A model generated the notes under the pieces. That model was not told the origin of the DNA. It ran no database searches and saw only the letters and a list, made by a program, of their open reading frames with translations. The position numbers and the translations under genes were made by a program. Shown piece after piece: positions 1 to 10,536 of a stretch of 64,000 nt of DNA. This stretch comes from Sesamum alatum (lineage: Eukaryota > Streptophyta > Magnoliopsida > Lamiales > Pedaliaceae): assembly GCA_034509735.1 (NCBI GenBank), contig JACGWO010000004.1:24409395-24473394 (forward strand). The letters run 5' to 3'. Position 1 is the first letter of the stretch, and each line of letters begins with the position of its first letter.

Positions 1-268
1 TCGTTCATTGTTCGACTGAACTTGCTGATTTGATATTCAGAACCAACTCTCCAACAAAGGTCCTTCAGTTTGACATTCTTGTGACGACTGTTGAAATTAG
101 AACATACGTGCCGCAAGCAATATCTGTGCACTCCCTGTGGTGGCACAAAATCTGGAATTTTTTTCACTGCTCTGATGAGACCCGCATTACGGTCAGAAAT
201 AAGACACATCCCAGACCGTCCTCTTATAATATGTTTGCTCAACATTTGAAGAAACCAAGTCCAACAAA
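1..268 (-). pseudogene. MULE A transposase fragment (middle region)
   Basis: The minus strand is a diverged copy of the part of the MULE B transposase around the second catalytic aspartate (SDRN segment) and the following Cys-rich stretch. It is open at the window edge and ends abruptly at the deletion junction near 268, where sequence of the oppositely oriented passenger gene begins. The plus-strand reading frame over this stretch is only a shadow. It cannot encode an active transposase because the DNA-binding domain and the SWIM finger are missing from this side. Confidence 0.7.
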
Positions 269-294
269 GTGATTGGTTTGATTCAGCTTCATAC

Positions 295-603
295 ATGCCA
301 AGCCAACAACCTTATTATGGACAGGTTGATCTTGACCTTGGGCTTGACACGAGTCAAACATATGCACCAGAATATAACATCTCACCAATTCCATTTCCAG
401 CATTTGGTGCATATCGTGATTATGGAGAGTCTAGTTCTGCAACATCATCAAGTCAGTTGCATATGAATGCAGATAATGTTGAAAATGAACCAATACAAAA
501 TATGGGTGAAGAAATAAGAAGACCTCGGCGCCAACGGCACCGACGCACTTGTGGGATGGGCGGTCATTTTTTAAGAATTGTAATTATTATAATTAATTTT
601 TAA
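295..603 (+). pseudogene. MULE A passenger gene tail (PMD-type C-terminus)
   Basis: This 102-codon frame is the C-terminal tail of the plant mobile domain (PMD) type gene that MULE B also carries (9563-9849). It is rich in Tyr, Pro, Ser and Gln, then acidic, and ends in an Arg-rich stretch followed by CGMGGHF, a tail I associate with transposon-borne PMD proteins. The canonical stop after GGHF seen in MULE B is replaced by a short read-through. No PMD core is present. Assignment rests on similarity to MULE B and on recollection of the family, not on a search. Confidence 0.55.
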
Positions 604-687
604 AATTATATTTTTTAATTTAAATATAATTTTTTTTATGTAATTATTTTTTTTACATTTATGCGTAGGAATAATAATAATAATAAC

Positions 688-721
<34 letters not shown>

Positions 722-734
722 TAAAAAAAAAAAG

Positions 735-896
735 TAGAAGTCGAACTCCCAGAGTTCGACTTCAAGAATTAAAAAAAAAATTTAGGTAAAAGTCGAACTC
801 TCTGAGTTCGACTTTTACCAATTATGTTATATATATTATATATATTTTATTTTTTGTTACTTTTTATTTTCTTAATATTAAATAAATAAATAAGCC
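735..896. repeat. Right terminal repeat of MULE A with paired hairpins
   Basis: Two short inverted repeats stand side by side at 737-762 and 789-820, each formed by AAGTCGAACTC and its complement around 3 bases. They are followed by an AT-rich stretch ending in AATAAATAAGCC. The same order of motifs occurs at both ends of MULE B, so these are probable subterminal transposase-binding sites. A degenerate (AAT)n tract lies just before, at 670-720. Confidence 0.65.
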
Positions 897-972
897 GGTA
901 TATTATGTGCAATATACCCCTTTATGTTTATTGTGACCATTGTGATTGAATGGTGTTTTTATTTATTTGCAG

Positions 973-2040
973 CAAATAGATGTTTATCATGATATAGAGT
1001 TTTGGTGGGGTGGCAAATTTATCTCCAACCCAAAATGTAGTTATGTAGGGGGTAGTAAAAAGGTATTTTGAACAAATTGACATGGACTACATAGGCCTAC
1101 TTGACCTAGGTGAAATGTATAGACAATGTGGGGGGAAAGGTTCTGTGTTGAACGTTTATTACAAAGTTTCCACACAATCTTTGGACATGGGCCTAAGATT
1201 GATTAAGAATGAATGTCCTGATTTATGTATAGTCGATATGAAAAATGTCTATAGGGGAATAGATGCTCCAATTGTGATATATGTTGAGGAAGAAGATGGT
1301 GAACCACTTCAGGCTTTTGATACTGAAGGTAATCCAATTGAGCTTCAATTCTAACAGACAAAAAGGCCTAATTGAAGCTTTAAAAGACTTGATGCCTGAC
1401 AGTGAACACAGATTTTGCATAAGGCACATGTATTAGAATTTTAAGCTTAAATTCAAGTCTGAAGAATTAAAAGAATACTTCTGGAAAGCAACTTCAACTG
1501 CTAACACGAGAGATTTTGAGAAGCATATGAAAAAAATTCAAGAAATTGATCCGAAGATCAGTGATGATGTTGAAACTGCTTCTGATTGGTTAAAAAAAGT
1601 CAGTCCTCAACATTGGGCAAGGTCCTTTTTTTCTGTGCATAGCAAATGTGATATTCTTGTTAACAATTTGTGTGAATCATTTAACAACTATATCCTTGAG
1701 GCTAGAGATAAGCCAATCATTAGCATGTTTGAATGGATTAGGACCAAGTTGATGTCTAGGCTGCAACAAAAGAAGGAGGGTATGGAGACCTATTCGGGGT
1801 CAAACTGTTTTAACTTATCTTATTCATCATACATATGCGGCAGGGAGGTATTCCAAAAGAAATACCTCAAGGGTCTCAAGCACCACCTTTAAGTCAAGAG
1901 CCAGTGACAAGACCTCCTGCAAGGGTAATTGCACATTTTTCTTGTTTTGTGTTGTCTATATTCTGTTTTGTGTTGTCTATTCACCTAATCAACTGGTTAC
2001 TTTTCAGAAGGAAGCAATTGTACAACAAAAGTGGATAATA
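973..2040 (+). pseudogene. MULE C transposase remnant, PB1-like domain fused to transposase core
   Basis: A splice acceptor (TTATTTGCAG) precedes 973. The first part reads an N-terminal PB1-like domain (EFWWGGKFISNP, then after a frameshift near 1065 the 1082-1354 frame), closely resembling the MULE D domain at 55302-55640. At about 1350 it jumps straight to DRQKGL-type transposase sequence (RQKGLIEALKDLMPDSEHR), so the DNA-binding domain and first catalytic region are deleted. After a TAG near 1435 the frame continues (1527-1892) through the NLCESFNNYILEARDKP segment. A Pro-rich tail follows at 1835-1930 and a probable last exon at about 2007-2039. Not functional. Confidence 0.75.
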
Positions 2041-3530
2041 AAGTTTTTTCATTAATTTTTTTGTTAAATCAAAATATTTGTAATAGCAAAAAATAAGAAG
2101 ATCTTGGCGCGAGGCTTCCAGTGAATATGCCTTAATCTTGAAGAGGGGGCAGAGAATTCAGGGAAATCAAGAATCGAAACCCTAGACGAGGTTTAGAAAA
2201 ATATATTTTTATGTTTTTATTTTTAATTTTCTGTTTTTGAAATAGTAACTAAAGGGAAAACCTTTTTGTTTATATGTATTCCCATTGAAAATATATTGAT
2301 TTGACACTACAGTTTCATACAAAATACAATTTCGTTAACTAATTCAAACATATTCTTATTTTCACACAAAAATTTATATAAAATTTAAAACATGTATATA
2401 TATATATATATATTCTATTCAAAATTGAAAACTAAAAATGAAACCCATATATTTGTTCTCGTGCTTTAATTGTGAATTCTCAAGATTTTGAACATGTTTG
2501 TCTGACAAGTTGAATATGTTTGTCTTCATATGTTTTGTCCAAAAATTACAAATCACTACAAGAATCGATGTAATTAGCAACAACATAAATTCCTTACAAA
2601 TAGTGACCTCGTTACTAAGTTAATTTAGCAAGAAAAATATTTTTTTGGAGTACAACTCGTCTCGCTGATTTTAGCATCCAACTTCTTTTGTTGTTGATTT
2701 TGCTAGAAATTTTACCAATGAAATTTGTTAGTAAGATTTTCTGGGGAACATTTCAAATATTTTGCCAAGCTAGCTACAAAGTTTTGCAACATAAAATTCC
2801 TTTCTAATTATAGCAAGGAAATTTCTACCCTTGTTAAATTCATTGTTAAGTATCAATAAATTTACTTTCTTTTAAAATATTTATTATGAATGATTATAAT
2901 CGATTTATTCAAAATTGATAATAGTTAATCACTTACATTAAAAAAAAAAATATGTCGTCATGAGTAATTTGAATATCAGTGGAATCGTGGATTCAACTTG
3001 GGGAAAAAATATCTCGTCGTACCAATAAATGGGAATTTTCTAAAAAGAAGAAAGAAAAATGCATTGTCAACATTGAATTAATCATACTTGCCACATTCTT
3101 GTACTCATGCAATCATTGTAGCTGTTGTCCATATTCAAACATGATAGGTGTTTTTCCTTTGTAGGAATCGTGAAGACATGAACAAACATTAGGTAGGACA
3201 AGAAGGGAATATGGATCAAAATCTGGTCCACAAATTGTTGACTTGTCGTATGAAATTTTGGGGATCGAAAACTGGAAAGTTAGGTCATTTAATTTGTACA
3301 ACAAATTAATGAGAAAGGACATATCATGATGCAGTAGCCTTTGCTTTTTTAGGGGTAAAAATGGTTACAGATTTCAATGTGTGGAAGACTGTACAGACCA
3401 AGTACATGTCAAAACTCTGCAGCACTTGAAATAGGACTTCATGTTCTTTCATCAATCTTGAGGAAACAATGATTTGATAATAAACTATGATCAAGTTTAG
3501 TTTGTTTTAGAGTTTTTCAGTTTTTTATGA
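2041..3530. other. AT-rich non-coding DNA
   Basis: No reading frame here looks like a protein. Visible features are a (TA)n microsatellite at about 2396-2413 and a canonical CACTA-type terminus (CACTACAAGAA) at about 2553 with no matching right end, probably a truncated CACTA-derived MITE. A block at 2093-2195 resembles a gene leader (ATCGAAACCCTAG) and may belong to MULE C. The rest shows nothing I can name. Confidence 0.5.
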
Positions 3531-3899
3531 AAAATTATCCTTTTAGTTCCACGAGATAGTGGGTTCAACACATTTAGTTTTTGTTTTACAAGATTTTTTT
3601 TTAAATGGTTCCAAAAATTGGGAAAGTTCAATACATTTAATCCTCTACTTTATAAAATTTTTAAAATGATCTCAAAATTAAGAAAATTCGACTAATCTAG
3701 TCCCCTGCTTTTGCGGGATTTATGGGACTAAATGCGTCGCATTTTCTCAATTTTTGGGGCATGCATTTTGAAAATCCAATAAAATACAGGACTAAATGTG
3801 TCGTGTTTTTTCAATTTTAGGATCATTTTGAAAATCTTATAAAGCATATAATTAAAAATGTTGAACCTCCAATCATATAAGACTAAAAGTATAATTTTA
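3531..3899. repeat. Hairpin (foldback) MITE-like element
   Basis: The left half (3531-3710) and right half (3718-3899) are inverted copies of each other. For example, CTTTTAGTTCCACGAGA in the left half matches the complement of the TAAGACTAAAAG end. The repeated phrase on each arm, of the kind 'aaatttagtccc ... aaaatgatctcaaaatt', is typical of plant MULE-like MITEs. The arms are diverged, so the copy is old. I could not fix a target duplication. Confidence 0.6.
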
Positions 3900-4341
3900 C
3901 TGGTTTTTTAGTACAACAATATTTTTGGAGGTTTATATCTAACTCAAATGTAATTCAAAATAATATACATATATTAATGTGAAAATGGCCCTTTAAATAT
4001 TTTTAACTTAATCTGATTTGACTACCATAACCCTAAGGACCTGTTTCGTTTGGCAGGAGTGCAATCTAATATATGCAATATAATTCTCGTAAATTTGATT
4101 GCTAGACATTTTATTCCATTTCAAGTGTTTGGATAAGATAAGTATTTAAATAGAAAAATAAATGAAAGTTCTTATAACTATTTGGTATATTATGTACGAG
4201 AAAACAATGAGAATCATATTTAAACAAGTTTACAAAAATTTCCTCATTGCATATATATTTAAACTAATATATATATTTATATATATATATATATTATATG
4301 CATTTAGGCATGTACTAATGTAGACAATAAATTTAAAATAC
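3900..4341. other. AT-rich non-coding DNA
   Basis: No coding signal. The phrase GGACCTGTTTCGTTTGG near 4038 resembles the terminal sequence of hAT or Harbinger type MITEs, but no partner end is evident. An alternating TA tract lies around 4268-4300. Confidence 0.4.
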
Positions 4342-4598
4342 GGGCAATTGCGTAAAACCTCCCTATATTTTTAAAATTCAGCTAAAAACTCCATGTGTTA
4401 AAAATATAAGTAAAAAACGTCCTGTGTTTTCCCGTCGTTAATTTTCTTTAACGGTGTTAAATTTTTTAGTGATTTGCCCGTTATGCTCTTGTTTAAATAG
4501 CCATTGATCTTCAATGATTAAAAGATGAACGGTTCAGATTTTATGAAATTTGAAAAATACATTTTATATTTATATTTAATTATATATATATATAAATA

Positions 4599-5000
4599 TG
4601 ATAAATCACAACTACCTCCCCTGAGATTTGACATAATTACAAATACCCTCTCGTTGTTTGAAAAATTATAAATACCCCCCCGAGGTTTGTAACCATCTAA
4701 CAAATAATCTAAATTCATTAATTTTTATAGGTGAACTGACCAAAATGCCCTTATACACTGAATTATTTCTTATTTAATTTTTAAAATATTTTTGGACTAC
4801 AACGCATAGAGAGAGGTTTTTTAAGTTTTTTCCACAAGGGGACAATAATGCAATTTGCCTCAACTGATTTTTCTACAATTTTAATAAAAAAATCATGGGC
4901 AAAATGGTCAATTTCAGACTTTTGGTTAAAAATTACAAACCTCAGGGGGGTATTTGTAATTATGCCAAATCTCAGGAAAGGTGGATGTAATTTACCCTAT
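4599..5000. repeat. MITE, 'gggtaaattac' family, copy 1
   Basis: The ends are inverted repeats of about 95 bp: the left reads 'cctgagatttgacataatt', 'acaaatacc' and 'gaggtttgtaa', and the right arm reads the complement ('ttacaaacctcaggggggta'). Related copies or halves occur at 14790-14955, 51213-51345 and 59723-60037. There is no coding capacity. Confidence 0.7.
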
Positions 5001-5010
5001 ATAAATATTT

Positions 5011-5041
<31 letters not shown>

Positions 5042-5098
5042 AAACATATATATATTATATATAAGATACAACATATATAATATATACATAAATATGTA

Positions 5099-5330
5099 TC
5101 GTCGAGGACGACGGCGACCCCGAAGGTCGTCGTAGCCCCTATAGGCAAGAGGGGGTGACGTCGAGGTCACCGTCGCCCAACGCAGGAGGGGGCGACCTCG
5201 ATCTGAGCATCGAAAGTCGCCCAGATCCAGGCCGACGCGATTGCCTTGGATCTGGGCGACGACGCGACGGTGGGGGAGGTTCTGGCAAGACTTGGGAGGT
5301 AGGGATTTGGGTAGGTTGGGGAAGATGATG
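5099..5330. other. GC-rich segment inside element H
   Basis: A 230-bp block of far higher GC content than its surroundings, full of GTCG, GGCGAC and CGACG motifs. It reads without long interruption in some frames but is not recognisable. It could be a captured gene fragment (Pack-MULE style) or a GC-rich internal region proper to the element. Confidence 0.4.
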
Positions 5331-5886
5331 TATTTTTTATTTATTATGTTTAATTAAATTTTATTTAATGTGGTTTATGTAAAATAATACATTTTCAAAA
5401 TATATTCAATATAAAATTATAATTTCTAATTAACTAATAATATTCAGAAATAAAATCTTGTATTTTGTTTCTAAAAACATATTTATAATATTAAAATAAT
5501 TTAAAATTTTGATATCTATATATAAAATATGAATAAAAATTTACTTTTATGGAATAATATTTTCTTTATATAAATATTGATGAATACTTATTTTTAAGTA
5601 TTTAATATCTTTTTTATAACAATATATGGAAAATATAAATAATTAATCAAAATTAATAATGGTACTTGTAATTTTGTCCTTCAAAGAGGTGAAAAGTTAA
5701 AAATGGGTCAAAAAGTTACCCCAGTTGCATTTCTAGCACGTGTCGACCACTCTCCGTCTTTTTTAACGGAGGGGGTCTTTCTTGCAGGATTTATGATTAT
5801 AAAGGGTTCTTTTTGTATATTTAATTAACACAGATTAGTTTTTAGCAATTTTTTCATAACATAGGGGGGTGTTATGCAATTTTTTC

Positions 5887-6020
5887 GGCTTATTTATTTT
5901 ATTAATATTAAGAAAAAAATAACAAAAATAATTATAATATATATAATATATAACAACAACGGTGCAAGTCGAACTCAAAGAGTAACTCTTTGAGTTCGAC
6001 TTGAAGGAGTTCGACTTTTC
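5887..6020. repeat. Left terminal inverted repeat of MULE B with subterminal palindrome
   Basis: The terminal repeat is followed at about 5968-6003 by a near-perfect palindrome, AGTCGAACTCAAAGAGT and its complement, with a third GAGTTCGACTT just inside. The same motif recurs at the other end (10050-10130) and in MULE A. Such clustered subterminal motifs are candidate transposase-binding sites; this is inferred from position and repetition. Confidence 0.7.
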
Positions 6021-6270
6021 TTTTTTTTCTAAAAATTATTTTTATTAATTTTAATATTTACCATTTTAATTATTAACTTTACCAACATATTTTATTTTAA
6101 TTATTTTCTCAATTTTAATTTAATTTTATTTATAACAATTTTAATTTTAACAAATAATTTAAAAATTACACCCACCCAAAAAGTTATATTTACACAAAAA
6201 AATATATAATTATTCAAAAACCAAATTAAAATTAATATATTGAAAAAAATACGATCAACTATTATAATTA

Positions 6271-8677
6271 TTATTGTCTTCTACGACCCCTCATCGATGC
6301 ATCAACTTGTCTTGAATGACCCTCCCTTTGTTGGTATTGTTGTCTATCTCGCGTTTGTGCCCAATCCATCTCGTTATGAATACGTGATATTTTGCTTCTA
6401 CCAGGACGAATGATGTCACGCAGAGTAGTGTCATCAACCAACTCAAATTGTGGAACATCCCAATAATCTTCCGGCATCAAACGATGAAAAGACTTAGAAT
6501 ATGTTCTCCTGTAAGCCATTATATTATAATAGTCCTTCACCATTAATGGGGCACTAATTCTATATGTAATACATACCTTTTGAGCATGCGAGCACAGGAT
6601 GCCGAATTGACTCCATTTGCCACATGAACATTCTCGTGTGGCAATTTTGGCGACGTGAGTGTTGAATCCATGTCCAGCCTGACGCTTCGTTACAACGGAG
6701 GCAGACTATTGATGCTAGCTGTATTTCGTCACAGCATGTTCAACACTTTTTTCGAACCAACGTTGGAACAATTTGTTTGCAAAGTCCGTCCACAATTGGT
6801 TGTTGCTTAACATGACACCACTCTTTGCCATCCTCTCACGAAAATAGTGGACTGAACGATCAAATATTATTTCCACTGTTGCAGTCATAGGCAATCGACG
6901 AGCCCCTTTCAGAACTCCATTGATGCACTCTGACATGTTTGTTGTGAGAATTCCACACCGCCATCCGCCATCATGAGAAGCTGTCATTTTTCCTTTTCAA
7001 TATTGTCTAAGTACACAAACGCTTCTAACTTGTGTACGTTTATCTCGTTCATGGTTCGATTGAACTTGCTGATTTGATATTCAGAACCAGCTCTCCAACA
7101 AAGGTCCTTCAGTTCCACATTCTTGTAGCAACTGTTGAAATTAGAACATACGCACCTCAAGCAATATATGTGCACTCCCTGTGGTGGCACAAAATCTGGA
7201 ATTGCTTTTACTGCTTTGATGAGACCGACATTACGGTCAGAAATAAGATACATCACAGACTGTCCTCTTATAATATGTTTGCTCAACATTTGAAGAAACC
7301 AAGTCCAAGATGCTTTCGGATTCTTCATTGACAATAGCAAACACAAGAGGAAGTACCTGTTGATTCCCATCCATGGCAGCTGCAATCAACATTTTGTGCT
7401 TGTGCTTTGTGTATAAATATGTTCCATCTACACTGATCACATTGCGGCAGTATTGGAACCCATCGATACACGGTTCGAATGCCCAGAAGACGTATTTTAT
7501 CACGTATGCATTGCTTGACCGCTGAAAATATTTATGCTCCCATTCAACAATCGTCCATTCATTATACTTTTGGAGAGCTCCCATGAAACTTGGTGGCTTT
7601 CGAACTGAACTCTCCCATGTGCCATAAACGGTTTCACGGGCCATCTTCAAACTGTACCATACCTTTTGGTATGTTATGTCGAACCCTGTGTGGTCCTTCA
7701 CAGTTTGTATGACATGCTTGATTCCATATGAGGGGTCGTATTTTACCTGCCCCATTAATAAGATGCAACATACCTTCTGTCTAAATTGCAATGTTCAAGG
7801 GACATATCGTTAACAACACATGTGGGGTCCCCCTTATATTTTGTTATTTTCCAATGTCCTTTTCTCGGTTTTATTATTCCTCGTAGCTCCCATCTACACC
7901 ATGCATCTAGAATGTATAAAAAAAGATGAATACACTTTCTGGTAAGATAGTGATAGATGACTATACAATATTGTTACATACCTGGGGTGCTATGCTTACA
8001 GATGACCTTCCATTTTTTTGTGGTACTCTCAAGTACCACATACTCACGCCGTGCATGCCGTATTGAGTGATCTTTCACTGCTCCTATTAAATGATCTTTA
8101 CTTTTGAAAATTATTCCCACATCAAGTCTCCCTTCATTAGCATCATAAAATTTCACATACTTTGACGGGACATCAATGGAGTCAGTAGGTATCTCCAGGA
8201 ATGTACGATCAAAAAATGATATAGAATGGTAAAACATTTCCTCATTAGTGTTATTTGGATAGACGGTTCATTGGTTGGTGACATACCTTGAGATTGGGTT
8301 GTAAATGTTTCAGCCATGTCATTTATGTCAACCTCATTTTCAGGGTCCTCGGGTGGTATTGAAAATGCACCTTCTTCATCTGGTTCAGACATATGATCTG
8401 AAAAATTGGCGAAACTATCAGCTTCAGAATCTTCTTCATTTTCCTCTTTAGGGTCTTCTTCTAGCACTGGCTCGTCGTTGTTCCGTGAATGGGTTGCCCC
8501 GGGTTGAATTTCGATGTTTTTCAGGCCTTGTGTAACAGCAACCACGTCAGGTGTTAACTCATTTACGCCATAATTTGAAGCATACCCAAAAAAATCACCA
8601 CCAGATGGACCTGCAAAAAAATTACCATCAGAAGGACCGGCTAAAAAGTCGCAGTTGGAGAAAGAAGGCAGCCGCAC
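6271..8677 (-). pseudogene. MuDR-type MULE transposase, broken
   Basis: Read on the minus strand, the pieces are: acidic N-terminal region (8677-8153); MuDR DNA-binding domain (8237-7974, VGIIFKSKDHLIGAVKDHS); an intron with donor CAG|GTATGT near 7980 and acceptor CATTCTAG near 7905; the rest of the DNA-binding domain (WELRGIIKPRKGHWKI); the MULE catalytic domain (7791-7237, SVDGTYLYTKHKHKM); the second aspartate region (7385-6984, YLISDRN); 6987-6715; the SWIM zinc finger at about 6590-6650 (ECSCGKWSQFGILCSHA); and a C-terminal part (6543-6271). Frameshifts near 8240, 7790 and 7310 and a stop near 6710 make it inactive, although catalytic motifs remain readable. Its start sits back to back with the PMD fragment at 8681. 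Confidence 0.85.
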
Positions 8678-8680
8678 GAC

Positions 8681-9849
8681 ATGAACTCGGATAACATTCT
8701 ATCCCACTCAGATGAGTTCAAACCCCAGTTGTGGACATCAATATGTCCCCTAATCTTTTATGTCATTGTGAAAATGCATCATCCGGAACGGGTACTTCGC
8801 CAATTCGGAATGAGACAAGACATCCCACAGGGTACAGACAATCGAAAAAATGAACCTCCATAACGTCTCCCATAGAGCACGTGGGGACACAGATTGGGAG
8901 ACTCATCAGACGATATACGTTAGTAGATGGGATAGACAACATGAAACGATTGTGTGCCGACTACCTGTTTCCGACGGACTACCTGTTTCCGACGGAATAG
9001 ATACACAAAATGGATATTGGGATTGGTATGGTAGAATAACTCGTCGATTCGTCTCATCATCCACTGATAGACGTGTAGAGAGTGGCTATCAATCAGGACA
9101 TGCACTAAGAATACAACATGTGGTATGTTATGCAATAAAATATGATTTATGTTACACAAATTTTTCTCTTACATTTAAATTTATTATTTTTAAATTGGTT
9201 CAGGAGCAATATGCAGAGTCCCTTCATTCAAGTATGCGACCTCGACCAACCAATTTTGAAGAGGCTATGCAAATGTATGACTGACTTGATATCAGAATGG
9301 GCCAACTTTGTGAAATACTTTCTCATTTCCCGAGGGATAATCAGCCCGAAGAACAAGCAACGCTATATGATAATGCCCGTCTACGTCCCACAGACAAAGG
9401 AGAAGCAGTAGCAGAATGTCTACAAGTTCACTTAGAAGTGATGATACTGTTGGAGCAGATATAGCTGGTCCATCCACAGTGCATACACCTCTAAATGTAT
9501 ATCAAGATTGCTACGTGCCTCAATCGGCCCAACAAAGTGATTGATTTGATTTAGCTCCATACATGCCAAGCCAACAAGCTTATTATGGACAGGTTGATCT
9601 TGACCTTCGCCTTGGCACGAGTCAAACATATGCACCAGAGTATAACATCTCACCAATTCCATTTCCAACATTTGGTGCATATCGTGATTATGGGGAGTCT
9701 AGTTCTGCAACATTATCAAGTCGGTTGCATTTGAACGCCGATAATGATGATAATATTGAAAATGAACCAATACAAAATGTGGGTGAAAAAATAAGAAGAC
9801 CTCGGCGCCAAGGCACCGACGCACTTGTGGGATGGGCGGTCATTTTTAG
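8681..9849 (+). pseudogene. Plant mobile domain (PMD)-type passenger gene, 5' truncated
   Basis: The first piece (8681-8860) reads CPLIFYVIVKMHHPERVLRQ then FGMRQDIP, a hallmark of the C-terminal half of plant mobile domain proteins (MAIN/MAIL1 and 'phosphatase 7 long form' relatives). The next (8850-9284) contains WDWYGRITRRFVSS, also typical, interrupted by a duplicated LPVSDG unit and by an apparent intron near 9120-9203. The tail (9418-9543, then 9563-9849) is Ser/Tyr-rich and ends in RRTCGMGGHF and a stop after one frameshift. The N-terminal PMD core is missing. PMD genes are known passengers of some MULEs and act in silencing and genome stability as host genes; this copy cannot be functional. 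Confidence 0.75.
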
Positions 9850-10044
9850 GAATTGTAATTATTATAATTAATTTTTTGAACTTCATTTTTTGGTTTAAAT
9901 ATAATTTTCATGATGTAACTATAGTTTTTGTGTTAATATATATTTTTTGGTTGTAAATTTAAATTATTAGTTAAATAAAAATGGTTAAAATATTAGTAAA
10001 TATATGTAAATATTATATTAGTAATATAAGTAATATATATAAAA

Positions 10045-10188
10045 AAAGAGGGAAGTCGAACTCAATTTTTGTAAAAATAAAATATAAAAAAACGGTGAAC
10101 TCGACTCTTTGAGTTCGACTTGCACCATTGTTGTTATATATTATATATTTATAATTTTTTTTCTTAATATTAATAAAATAAATAAGCC
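10045..10188. repeat. Right terminal inverted repeat of MULE B
   Basis: It holds AAGTCGAACTC at 10050, then GAACTCGACTCTTTGAGTTC and the phrase CGACTTGCACCATTGTTGTT, ending in AATAAGCC. It mirrors 5887-6020. Confidence 0.75.
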
Positions 10189-10536
10189 CAATTTTTCATT
10201 CAAAATAAAATAAGTTGTAGTGTATTCATATTTGTGATATAGATGTGTGTACATATATAATTGTCTTATATTTAGCCTACCTATACAAACATATTATCAA
10301 TTATAAATATAATAAACAAAATAAATTAAATTACAATTAAAACATGAATTATGATTAAAAAATAATAAAATAAGAATAATATGAAAAAATTAAGAGAAAT
10401 CAAATTCCCAAGAAAACGGAATAAGAATACCATCAAAATATTAGAATTTTACAATCCTGAATTTTTGATCAACATTCCCAAATTTTAGGAATTAACCCTT
10501 TACCAAATTTTAAGTAATGCTACCAAACAAAATACA
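10189..10536. other. AT-rich non-coding DNA
   Basis: Very AT-rich; no protein-like frame, and no repeat that I can pair within the window. Confidence 0.4.

Larger units (their letters stand above)
1..896. mobile_element. MULE A, right part of an internally deleted Mutator-like element
   Basis: Bases 1-268 closely match 7045-7315 of MULE B and bases 270-570 match 9530-9850 of MULE B. The element is therefore a deletion derivative of the same family in which about 2.2 kb between the transposase middle region and the tail of the passenger gene is gone. The right terminal repeat (about 735-896) ends in AATAAGCC like that of MULE B, and carries four copies of the motif AGTCGAACTC or its complement arranged as two hairpins. 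The left end lies outside the window, so the target duplication cannot be checked. Confidence 0.8.
4342..5886. mobile_element. Terminal-inverted-repeat element H, non-coding
   Basis: The left end (GGGCAATTGCGTAAAACCTC) and the complement of the right end (GAAAAAATTGCATAACACCC) are imperfect inverted repeats. The similarity extends inward past the phrases 'gctaaaaact' and 'tgtgttaa' on both sides, and both arms also hold TTTAACGG or its complement. No transposase frame is visible. A MITE (4599-5000) is nested inside and a GC-rich segment sits at 5099-5330. MULE B is inserted exactly at the right terminus. Probably a non-autonomous MULE-type element. Confidence 0.55.
5887..10188. mobile_element. 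MULE B, complete ends, degenerate
   Basis: Inverted ends of about 95 bp start GGCTTATTTATTTTATTAAT at 5887 and finish with the complement at 10188; both continue into TAACAACAA(C/T)GGTGCAAGTCGA. Flanks are AATTTTTTC on the left and CAATTTTTC on the right, consistent with a 9-bp MULE duplication blurred by one T. It holds a transposase pseudogene on the minus strand (6271-8677) and a PMD-type gene fragment on the plus strand (8681-9849). Confidence 0.85.
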
